DNA from: an uncultured Eubacteriales bacterium
GTDB lineage: Bacteria > Bacillota > Clostridia > Oscillospirales > CAG-272
Assembly: GCA_934462885.1 (NCBI GenBank)
Contig: CAKSJC010000058.1
Location: forward strand, 1-8,997
Reading direction: 5' to 3'
Length of the DNA stretch: 8,997 nt
The notes under the pieces were generated by a model. The model was given only the letters and a program-made list of their open reading frames with translations. It was not told where the DNA came from and ran no database searches. The position numbers and the translations under genes were made by a program. Of this stretch, positions 1 through 5,497 are shown one piece after another; position 1 is the stretch's first letter; each line of letters begins with the position of its first letter.

Positions 1-1
1 T

Positions 2-253
2 CTTGTAAAGAAACTCAGACCGGAACAAAAATGCCAGTATCTTATCCATGATTGGAACGACGATCTGCCCAAAATGCTTTCTCGGAGAAAAATGGGGCTT
101 GATATATATAACGGATCTTTGACAAAGGAGAGAGTAGAAGCGCTCCACGAAAACGGAGTTGATGTAAACTGCTACACGGTAGACGATCCCGAAAGAGCCG
201 GCGAACTTATTTCTTGGGGAGTAGATTACATAACAACAAATATACTCGAATAA
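2..253 (+). CDS. Glycerophosphodiester phosphodiesterase, C-terminal part (partial at left edge)
   Basis: An open frame enters from the left edge and stops at TAA 251-253, giving the last 83 residues. The translated tail has the C-terminal signature of GDPD TIM-barrel enzymes of the GlpQ/UgpQ type: a segment reading VNCYTVDDPERAGELISWGV followed by DYITTN close to the end. These correspond to the last two barrel strands (the W/Y-T-V-(N/D)-D-P motif and the G-(V/A)-D-x-I-x-T-(N/D) motif). Family members hydrolyse glycerophosphodiesters to glycerol-3-phosphate and an alcohol, in phospholipid turnover. The catalytic His/Glu/Asp residues lie in the N-terminal half outside the window, so activity and location (cytosolic or secreted) cannot be judged. 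The gene is closed by a strong terminator directly after the stop codon. Confidence 0.85.
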   Translation, partial: LVKKLRPEQKCQYLIHDWNDDLPKMLSRRKMGLDIYNGSLTKERVEALHENGVDVNCYTVDDPERAGELISWGVDYITTNILE

Positions 254-297
254 AAATATCCGCTTTTCGTGAGTCTCACGAAAAGCGGATATTTTTT
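254..297 (+). terminator. Rho-independent terminator after the phosphodiesterase gene
   Basis: A perfect 17-bp stem pairs 256-272 with 276-292 around a 3-nt loop, and T292-297 follows. The A-run at 252-256 on the other side means it could also work on the minus strand, but no minus-strand gene reaches it. It starts right after the stop codon at 251-253. Confidence 0.93.
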
Positions 298-376
298 AGA
301 TTAAGCGGATTTCTTACCGGAAAGTTCACTTTTGGCGGAGGTAAATGATTCGGCGAGGAGAACAATAAAGGTTTCA

Positions 377-405
377 TTGACATTTAGATTAAGTTATGAT
401 AAAAT
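377..405 (+). promoter_or_regulatory. Sigma-A type promoter for the hydrolase / aldo-keto reductase operon
   Basis: TTGACA at 377-382 is an exact -35 box. A 17-nt spacer leads to TAAAAT at 400-405, and a TG at 397-398 makes an extended -10. Transcription would start near 412, leaving an untranslated leader of about 75 nt before ATG 489. The rest of the 235-nt gap (298-376) shows nothing else recognisable. Confidence 0.8.
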
Positions 406-477
406 CATAAAAAAATAAAAACTTGAGTTTTGTTTTAAGGAAGTATTTTAATAAAAAAGCCGGCATAATGCCTGCGC

Positions 478-482
478 GGAGG
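478..482 (+). promoter_or_regulatory. Shine-Dalgarno site that sets the hydrolase start
   Basis: GGAGG lies 6 nt before ATG 489. The longer in-frame options (TTG 423, ATG 468) have no comparable site, so 489 is chosen. Confidence 0.8.
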
Positions 483-488
483 AATGAA

Positions 489-1499
489 ATGAAGACATAC
501 AAATTTACTGACAAACCGTTTGAAATATACGGGATAGAGGTCATAGATCCCGCAAATCATAATTTTTGGAGACTTCCGGAGGATGAAACTGCAAAAGTAA
601 GCGACTTCATCTGCGGCAGAGCAAAGACTGCGGGAGGCGGACGTTTCCGTTTCAGAACAAATACGAAGAATTTGAAAATCACAGCTTTTGTTCACGCGAA
701 CGGACCGGATCCGTGCATCCCGGTTACGGGGTCCGCAGGTTCTGACGTAATGTGCGGTATAGGCATAAGCAGTGTTTATCTCGGAGTAATATCTCCGGGA
801 TGTTACGATAAAACTGAATTTTCGCTTGAAGTGAAACTTGACGGACAAATGCACCAGATTACCGTAAATATGCCGAGAAACAGCAGAGTTTACGATTATG
901 AAATCACAGTTGACGACGATGCGGAGGTGCTTGCTCCGGTTCCGTACAGTATACCGGGAAAGATCTGCTTTTACGGTTCTTCAATTACAGAGGGAGGATG
1001 CGCCGCAAGAACAGGAAACGCATATACTGCCGCAGTTTCAAGATGGCTTGATTCAGACTATGTTAACTACGGTTTTTCCGGAAACGCAAAGGGAGAGGAC
1101 GCTATGGCTGATATCATCTGCAAGCGTCAGTTCTCAGCTTTCGTATACGATTACGACTATAACTCTCCCGATGCCGCTCATCTTGAACAAACTCACGAAA
1201 GATTTTTTAAGAGAGTACGCGCCGCTCATCCCGATCTTCCCACTATAATGATGACGCGTCCCGACTTTGACGCCGAACCGGAAGAATGTGCAGCTCGCCG
1301 CGAGGTTATTTACAAAACATACATGAATGCTCTCGCTGCGGGAGATAAAAACGTCTACTTCCTCGACGGAGAACAGTTCTATGGCGTTCTCGGACGTGAA
1401 ATGTGTTCGGTTGACAACTGCCATCCGAACGACCTCGGCTTTTTCAGAATAGCCGAAAAAGTTTATGGGCTTCTTTCAAAAATACTTAAAAAACAGTAA
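489..1499 (+). CDS. SGNH/GDSL-type hydrolase (putative carbohydrate esterase-like)
   Basis: The protein has 336 residues when started at ATG 489. The frame is open further upstream, but only 489 has a GGAGG at good spacing. Residues 1-155 look like a beta-rich N-terminal domain, and the rest is the SGNH fold. Block I reads FYGSSITEGG with the probable nucleophile Ser165; block II is the Gly of GFSGN; a block III Asn lies in YDYDYN; block V is DNCHPND with Asp309 and His312. This layout resembles the Pfam GxDLY plus Lipase_GDSL_3 pairing seen in bacterial SGNH esterases; that assignment is from memory of the family. No signal peptide is seen, so it is probably cytoplasmic. The substrate is unknown: an acyl or acetyl ester, possibly on a sugar. 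It is the first gene of an operon with the reductase 15 nt downstream. Confidence 0.85.
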   Translation: MKTYKFTDKPFEIYGIEVIDPANHNFWRLPEDETAKVSDFICGRAKTAGGGRFRFRTNTKNLKITAFVHANGPDPCIPVTGSAGSDVMCGIGISSVYLGVISPGCYDKTEFSLEVKLDGQMHQITVNMPRNSRVYDYEITVDDDAEVLAPVPYSIPGKICFYGSSITEGGCAARTGNAYTAAVSRWLDSDYVNYGFSGNAKGEDAMADIICKRQFSAFVYDYDYNSPDAAHLEQTHERFFKRVRAAHPDLPTIMMTRPDFDAEPEECAARREVIYKTYMNALAAGDKNVYFLDGEQFYGVLGREMCSVDNCHPNDLGFFRIAEKVYGLLSKILKKQ

Positions 1500-1514
1500 A
1501 AATAGGGTAAGATA

Positions 1515-2543
1515 ATGAAAAAAATCACGCTCGGAAGCACCGGAATAACGACTCCGCAGAATGCGTTTGGCGCACTCCCGATACAGCGCGTTTCTGTTGG
1601 CGAAGCCAACTATCTTCTAAAGAAAGCATACGACGGAGGTATGACCTTCTTTGATACAGCGCGCGCTTATAGCGACAGCGAGGAGAAAATTGGGGAAGCG
1701 TTCGCCGGAATGCGCGATAAAATATTTATAGCCTCAAAAACGGGCGCTAAAACTCCCGAAACTTTCTGGGAGCACTTACATACGACGCTGAAAAATCTTC
1801 GTACAGATTATCTTGATATATACCAGTTTCATTGTTCCGGGCAATGCTATGCTCCGGATGACGGAACAGGTATGTATGAGTGTATGCTTGAAGCAAAACA
1901 GCAGGGAAAAATACGTCACATTGGAATAACGGCACATAAGCTTGGCGTTGCCGAGGAGATCGCGGAGTCGGGATTGTACGAAACCTTGCAGTACCCGCTT
2001 TCATATCTTTCTTCCGCGAGAGAAGAAAAACTTGCACTGCGATGCAGAGAAAAAAACATAGGCTTTATCGCAATGAAAGGGCTTGCGGGAGGACTTATAA
2101 ACAATTCGGCCGCGGCAATGGCATATATGCAGGAGTTTAAAGGTGTTCTTCCGATTTGGGGAATACAACGCGAAACGGAGCTTGACGAGTGGCTCTCATA
2201 TATGAAAGAAACACCTAAAATGACCTGTGAAATAAAAGCTTTTATCGAACGGGAAAGACGAGAAATGGACGGCGATTTTTGCCGGGGGTGCGGTTACTGC
2301 TCACCTTGTTCGGTAGGTATCACGATAAACCAATGCGCAAGGATGTCGCTGATGTTAAGGCGCGCTCCTTCAAAGTACTGGTTGGGTAAGGAAATGCAGG
2401 CTGAAATGAAGAAAATCGAAAACTGTATCGAGTGCGGCGCCTGCATGAAAAGATGTCCGTATGAGCTGAATATTCCCGTGCTTCTTAAAAAGAACTACGA
2501 GGATTATAAAAAAGTCTTGAGCGGAGAAGTTTCGGTGCAGTGA
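1515..2543 (+). CDS. Aldo/keto reductase with C-terminal [4Fe-4S] ferredoxin-like domain
   Basis: This 342-residue protein starts at ATG 1515 with a modest AGGG site 7 nt upstream. Residues 1-235 form an aldo/keto reductase barrel with the full catalytic tetrad: Asp47 and Tyr52 in FFDTARAY, Lys75 in ASKTGA, and His106 in YQFHC. The barrel looks short compared with classical NADPH-dependent members, as in the COG1453 group. The tail holds cysteines 256, 259, 262, 265 and 274, then a classical CIECGACMKRCP cluster motif (Cys304, 307, 310, 314). This suggests one or two iron-sulfur clusters and electron exchange with ferredoxin or a flavoprotein, as expected in an anaerobe. The substrate is unknown. 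It sits 15 nt after the SGNH hydrolase and shares its promoter and the terminator at 2649-2692. Confidence 0.92.
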   Translation: MKKITLGSTGITTPQNAFGALPIQRVSVGEANYLLKKAYDGGMTFFDTARAYSDSEEKIGEAFAGMRDKIFIASKTGAKTPETFWEHLHTTLKNLRTDYLDIYQFHCSGQCYAPDDGTGMYECMLEAKQQGKIRHIGITAHKLGVAEEIAESGLYETLQYPLSYLSSAREEKLALRCREKNIGFIAMKGLAGGLINNSAAAMAYMQEFKGVLPIWGIQRETELDEWLSYMKETPKMTCEIKAFIERERREMDGDFCRGCGYCSPCSVGITINQCARMSLMLRRAPSKYWLGKEMQAEMKKIENCIECGACMKRCPYELNIPVLLKKNYEDYKKVLSGEVSVQ

Positions 2544-2648
2544 TGGGAATTTGTTTTTTCGGCGTCATTTGCTTGATTTAATCCTGACTGAATCAATTAT
2601 ACACATGAAGTCCCCTATTGTAATTTACGGAACAGGATATATAAAACT

Positions 2649-2692
2649 GTCCCGAATAAAAAGACATTTTTCTTTTATTCGGGACCTTTTTT
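2649..2692 (+). terminator. Rho-independent terminator, end of the hydrolase/reductase operon
   Basis: A 13-bp stem pairs 2649-2661 with 2673-2685 around an 11-nt loop, and T2687-2692 follows. It lies 105 nt after the reductase stop. On the minus strand the hairpin is followed by a shorter T-tract (T4), so it may also end the convergent trmO transcript. Nothing else is recognised in 2544-2724. Confidence 0.88.
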
Positions 2693-2724
2693 ATTTATTA
2701 TTTTGTATGCAAAGAGCACATGAA

Positions 2725-3462
2725 TCAGTTTCTTTGAAAATCGGCTTCATGCAGCCAATTTATCGCTTGCTTTTCTATCTCACATACGGTGAGCGTATCG
2801 TTACATACCGTAAACCGTATTTCATAATTTGCGAACGAAAAACCGTAAATGTGCGATGTATCTATACTTTGATATGACGGACGCGGATCTTCGGAAAGAA
2901 TTGCCGAAAGAGTGGTAAGCATCTCAGGGGAAACGGCGGAAGCGATATCTTGAGGAATCTCAACTTTCAGCTTTTTATATGGAATAGCGTCCGAAAAGCC
3001 GCCTTTTGCCTGATGTATCAAATCAGCAGACGGAAGATATGGTTTAATGTCGAAAAGAGGCGTGCCGTTTTTCATATCTATTCCGGAAACGTGTATTACC
3101 GTTCCGAAATTTTCAGTTTCTTCTATTGACTCAATTTTGACAGCGGAAAGTCCGATCGGGTTAGGTCTGTTCGGAGAGCGCGTTGCAAAAACACCGATTT
3201 TACGGTTTCCGCCGAGCTTCGGCGGACGAACGGTCGGAGCCCATTTTTTGTTTTTCGCTGATTTTGATGAGAATCCGTCCGAAAACTCCCAAATAAGCCA
3301 AATGTGTGTGAATCCCTCAAGGCCGCGCAGAGCGTCGGGATTTCTGTATTCTTTTTCAAATACTATCGTTCCGCGGAGATCGGAAACTACGCCGCTTTGC
3401 TTAGGAAGTCCGAATTTTGTCGGAAAATCCGTGTGTATTACAGCAATTTTTGATATTTCCAT
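2725..3462 (-). CDS. trmO: tRNA (adenine(37)-N6)-methyltransferase TrmO
   Basis: The 245-residue protein matches the TrmO (YaeB/TsaA-like) family, which uses S-adenosylmethionine to N6-methylate t6A37 in tRNAs reading ACY threonine codons, giving m6t6A. Visible landmarks are an N-terminal beta-barrel start (ISKIAVIHTDF), GLEGFTHIWLIWEF at about 48-60, the hallmark GVFATRSPNRPNPIGLSAV at 90-108, DIKPY at 138-142, and the C-terminal DPRPSY at 192-197. Length is near the family norm. ATG 3462 is preceded by GGAGA (plus-strand 3472-3476) with 9 nt spacing. It follows the membrane-protein gene by only 38 nt on the same strand, so the two are probably co-transcribed; no promoter is evident in that gap. 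Confidence 0.95.
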   Translation of the reverse strand: MEISKIAVIHTDFPTKFGLPKQSGVVSDLRGTIVFEKEYRNPDALRGLEGFTHIWLIWEFSDGFSSKSAKNKKWAPTVRPPKLGGNRKIGVFATRSPNRPNPIGLSAVKIESIEETENFGTVIHVSGIDMKNGTPLFDIKPYLPSADLIHQAKGGFSDAIPYKKLKVEIPQDIASAVSPEMLTTLSAILSEDPRPSYQSIDTSHIYGFSFANYEIRFTVCNDTLTVCEIEKQAINWLHEADFQRN

Positions 3463-3500
3463 TTATGATCGTCTCCGTTTTTTATATTGTTGAGAAAAAG

Positions 3501-3965
3501 TCATCTGTCTTTTTTGCTGAAAATAGAAACATAGTTTTCATCAGCGTCGGTTTTCCCGCTTTTTTTGTCGGATGAGCGTTTTTCGGTTCCCGATATAATA
3601 TATCTGACAAGACAGACGGCAGCCGCTATCATTAGATAAACAACAGTGTAAACGGCGAGAATAGTTATAACAGAACCGCCGCTCGCGGCAAACCCGCCGA
3701 TTTTTACGAATACCGTGTAAAAAGAAATGGTTACGGCTGTGTAATGGATTAAAAAACGGAGTGCAAAAACAAGAACATTTGAAAAAAGGAATCGATTCAT
3801 AGATGATAGAATAAAAGAAAAAAAGAGAAGAGAAAATGTCATAGAAATAGTCGGTATTCGGGCGTTGTCTACAGAAACCCCGACGGAATATATCAATAAG
3901 AAAATTATGGTAAAGAAAATGCACCCGTCGGATATTATCCTACGGATTAACGATAGTTTTTTCAA
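3501..3965 (-). CDS. Small four-helix integral membrane protein (DUF3021-like)
   Basis: The protein has 154 residues and starts at a TTG codon (3963-3965) supported by a strong GGAGGG 5 nt upstream. Four hydrophobic helices are visible at about 14-33, 38-56, 63-87 and 98-124. A charged cytoplasmic-looking tail (about 127-154, rich in Lys, Asp and Ser) follows. Size, four-helix layout and the FALRFLIHY motif entering helix 3 resemble DUF3021 proteins, but this is a recollection-level match. The function is unknown. DUF3021 genes often sit beside LytTR regulators, and none is present here. It lies 38 nt upstream of trmO and is likely in the same transcript. No signal peptide cleavage site is apparent. 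Confidence 0.8.
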   Translation of the reverse strand: MKKLSLIRRIISDGCIFFTIIFLLIYSVGVSVDNARIPTISMTFSLLFFSFILSSMNRFLFSNVLVFALRFLIHYTAVTISFYTVFVKIGGFAASGGSVITILAVYTVVYLMIAAAVCLVRYIISGTEKRSSDKKSGKTDADENYVSIFSKKDR

Positions 3966-3970
3966 AGTAT

Positions 3971-3976
3971 CCCTCC
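3971..3976 (-). promoter_or_regulatory. Strong Shine-Dalgarno site supporting a TTG start
   Basis: CCCTCC on the plus strand reads GGAGGG on the minus strand, 5 nt ahead of TTG 3965. No ATG in the frame is comparably served, so the membrane protein most likely begins at TTG. Confidence 0.8.
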
Positions 3977-4148
3977 ATTTTTTATGTTACAACCGTTTGG
4001 TCGGCTTCGGTGGGAGATGCGATTTTTTAATATAAATCGTACCCGGAAACACTCGTAAAAAAACATAAGCCGAGTTTCGGAAACAGCACATCATAGCGTT
4101 TTTAACGGAAACAGTATTTTATATCATGCAGAGCGGAGATTTGCAATA
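3977..4148. other. Intergenic spacer between phosphatase and membrane-protein genes
   Basis: No gene is supported here. The spacer holds three copies of CGGAAACA on the plus strand (4044-4051, 4078-4085, 4106-4113). It also has a weak 4-bp minus-strand hairpin (4070-4080) with a T-run only after a 6-nt gap (4057-4063), and an imperfect AT-rich promoter-like stretch near 4025-4060 on the minus strand. None is strong enough to name as a terminator or promoter, so it is unclear whether the phosphatase transcript reads into the genes beyond. Confidence 0.5.
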
Positions 4149-4925
4149 TTATTTTTCGGGAATATCTCCGACTCCATCGAGAACAAGCCGCGGTCTGTAC
4201 GGGAATTTTTTTATATCGGCTTTTGCGGTTACACCTGAGAGAACGAGCACGGTGTCAAGACCTGTTTCAATGCCGGCAATCATGTCTGTGTCCATTCTGT
4301 CGCCGATCATAACGGCGTCTTCAGAGTGAACTCCGAGTATTCTTAAACCGGTGCGCATCATAAGAGGGTTCGGTTTCCCGATAAAGTAGGCTTGCTTGCC
4401 GGTAGCCATTTCGATAGGAGCTATCATTGCACGGCAAGCCGGAATTATTCCTTCTTCCGAGGGACCGGTAAGATCACTGTTTGTCCCTATAAGTTTTGCT
4501 CCGTTTAAAACAAGGCGAACCGCTTTTAAGATGTTTTCGTAATTATAGTTGTTTCCCTCGCCTAGTACAACATAATCGGGATCGACGTCGTTCATCGTTA
4601 TACCCTCGTCATGAAGAGCCATAATAAGTCCGGCTCCTCCTATAACGTATGCGCTGCATCCGGGAGCTTGCGAGCTTATAAATCTTGCGGTAGCGAGTGC
4701 GCTTGTGTAGAAGCGGGATTCATCAACGTCAAGACCCATTCTCTTAAGCTTTTGCTGTAATTCTTTTGGAGAGCGTTCCGATGAGTTTGTCAGAAACAGA
4801 AAGTTCTTGTTTTCACGGTACAGCCAGTCAACGAATTCCTTTACGCCGGGAAGAAGCCTGTTGCCGTGATATATAACTCCGTCCATATCGCATATGAAGC
4901 CTTTTTTTCTTCGTAATTCTTCCAT
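4149..4925 (-). CDS. HAD superfamily subfamily IIA phosphatase (NagD / p-nitrophenylphosphatase-like)
   Basis: With the start at ATG 4925 the protein has 258 residues, the usual size for HAD-IIA enzymes. The four HAD motifs are in order: DMDGVIY with nucleophile Asp13 and acid/base Asp15; LTNSS with Thr46; Lys184 in GKPNP; and GDRMDTD with Asp209 and Asp214. The long insert between motifs II and III is the C2-type cap that defines subfamily IIA. The protein should be a soluble Mg-dependent phosphatase, with a small phosphometabolite such as a sugar phosphate or nucleotide as likely substrate; the exact one cannot be told. The open frame extends upstream to a TTG at 4988, but an AAAGGA (plus-strand 4933-4938) 7 nt before ATG 4925 and the family N-terminus favour 4925. 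It is transcribed divergently from ptsH. Confidence 0.9.
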   Translation of the reverse strand: MEELRRKKGFICDMDGVIYHGNRLLPGVKEFVDWLYRENKNFLFLTNSSERSPKELQQKLKRMGLDVDESRFYTSALATARFISSQAPGCSAYVIGGAGLIMALHDEGITMNDVDPDYVVLGEGNNYNYENILKAVRLVLNGAKLIGTNSDLTGPSEEGIIPACRAMIAPIEMATGKQAYFIGKPNPLMMRTGLRILGVHSEDAVMIGDRMDTDMIAGIETGLDTVLVLSGVTAKADIKKFPYRPRLVLDGVGDIPEK

Positions 4926-4932
4926 AAATTTT

Positions 4933-4938
4933 TCCTTT
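4933..4938 (-). promoter_or_regulatory. Shine-Dalgarno site that sets the HAD phosphatase start
   Basis: TCCTTT on the plus strand reads AAAGGA on the minus strand, 7 nt before ATG 4925. The more upstream in-frame TTG 4988 has none. Confidence 0.7.
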
Positions 4939-5064
4939 ATATTTTGTGATAAAACCGAAAAAAACGGTTTTTTCGATCCGTCGTTCAAAAAACTTTTCCG
5001 TTGCTTGTTTTTTCTTACGTATTATTCTGATTCTTAAAAAGGAATGAACGCAGACCTTACTCAT

Positions 5065-5092
5065 ATTATAACATTTTTTGCGTGCCCGTCAA
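5065..5092 (-). promoter_or_regulatory. Extended -10 promoter for the HAD phosphatase
   Basis: On the minus strand TTGACG (5092-5087) is followed after 16 nt by a perfect TATAAT (5070-5065). A TG one base upstream of the -10 makes it extended. Transcription would start near 5058, giving a leader of about 130 nt before ATG 4925. The leader contains an A/T-rich 7-bp hairpin (4951-4957 with 4965-4971) of uncertain meaning. Confidence 0.82.
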
Positions 5093-5155
5093 CAGGTTTA
5101 TAGACAATTTGCATTTTTTATAAAAATAACGGAAATATTTTTTATCCTCCGTGCG

Positions 5156-5216
5156 TTTGTTTATTTGCGGTATATTTTAGTCATAGACGGAAAAAATAAT
5201 ACCGCAAATAAACAAA
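5156..5216 (+). repeat. Perfect 18-bp inverted repeat upstream of ptsH
   Basis: The left arm TTTGTTTATTTGCGGTAT (5156-5173) is exactly complementary to the right arm (5199-5216) across a 25-nt spacer. The spacer can add about five further A-T pairs (5174-5178 with 5193-5197). No T-run follows on either strand, so it is not a normal terminator. The right arm ends just before the ptsH Shine-Dalgarno (AAAGG, 5218-5222) and 14 nt before ATG 5231. It could act as an RNA hairpin affecting translation, or as paired DNA half-sites (centres 43 bp apart). A TATATT at 5171-5176 could be a -10 element inside it, but no matching -35 is seen. Confidence 0.85.
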
Positions 5217-5230
5217 GAAAGGTATCGATA

Positions 5231-5491
5231 ATGAAAAAGATAACATATACTATCTCCGATAAAAACGGCATACACGCTCGCCCCGCGGGACTTATAGTTC
5301 AGTGTGCAAAAAAATACAATTCGGATATTACGATGACAATAAACGAGAGAAGCGCAGACTGTAAAAAGCTTTTTGCGGTGATGGGACTCGGAGCGGTGTG
5401 CGGAAGCATAGTTCTTATTTCGGCTGACGGCGAAGACGAGACGGGAGCTATCGACGATATTGAAAACACTATGCGCGGCGCGGGATTGTGA
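5231..5491 (+). CDS. ptsH: Phosphocarrier protein HPr lacking Ser46
   Basis: The 86-residue protein is a full-length HPr, the phosphocarrier that takes phosphate from enzyme I and passes it to EIIA domains of sugar PTS transporters. The active-site motif GIHARPAG is present with His15. The frame is open further upstream (to 5078), but ATG 5231 has AAAGG 8 nt before it and gives the exact family N-terminus. In Gram-positive HPr the regulatory Ser46 lies in a KSIMGVMSLG-like helix; here the segment reads CKKLFAVMGLG with Lys46. HPr kinase therefore has no serine to modify at that site, so classical HPr(Ser-P)/CcpA signalling through this copy is unlikely. It is followed by ptsI after 6 nt, and its stop codon lies within the ptsI ribosome binding site. 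Confidence 0.95.
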   Translation: MKKITYTISDKNGIHARPAGLIVQCAKKYNSDITMTINERSADCKKLFAVMGLGAVCGSIVLISADGEDETGAIDDIENTMRGAGL

Positions 5492-5497
5492 GGCGTC

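Noticed and set aside
2632..2653. Imperfect inverted repeat GGAACAG/CTGTCCC that could compete with the reductase terminator
   Set aside because: One mismatch in seven and no partner structure; more likely coincidence than antitermination.
2551..2877. Plus-strand open frame of 108 codons
   Set aside because: It runs through the terminator hairpin at 2649-2692 and then antisense through the end of trmO, has no ribosome binding site, and its product is not protein-like.
4057..4080. Possible minus-strand terminator after the HAD phosphatase
   Set aside because: The stem is only 4 bp (CCGA/TCGG) and the T-run starts 6 nt after it, too weak to call.
4951..4971. Hairpin AAAACCG/CGGTTTT in the leader of the HAD phosphatase, possible attenuator
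   Set aside because: Only three G-C pairs, and the flanking tracts are homopolymeric A/T that pair by chance; no alternative structure or leader peptide is seen.
4828..5064. Minus-strand 78-codon frame upstream of and overlapping the phosphatase gene start
   Set aside because: It overlaps the true gene in another frame and has no family features; the part outside the gene is promoter leader.
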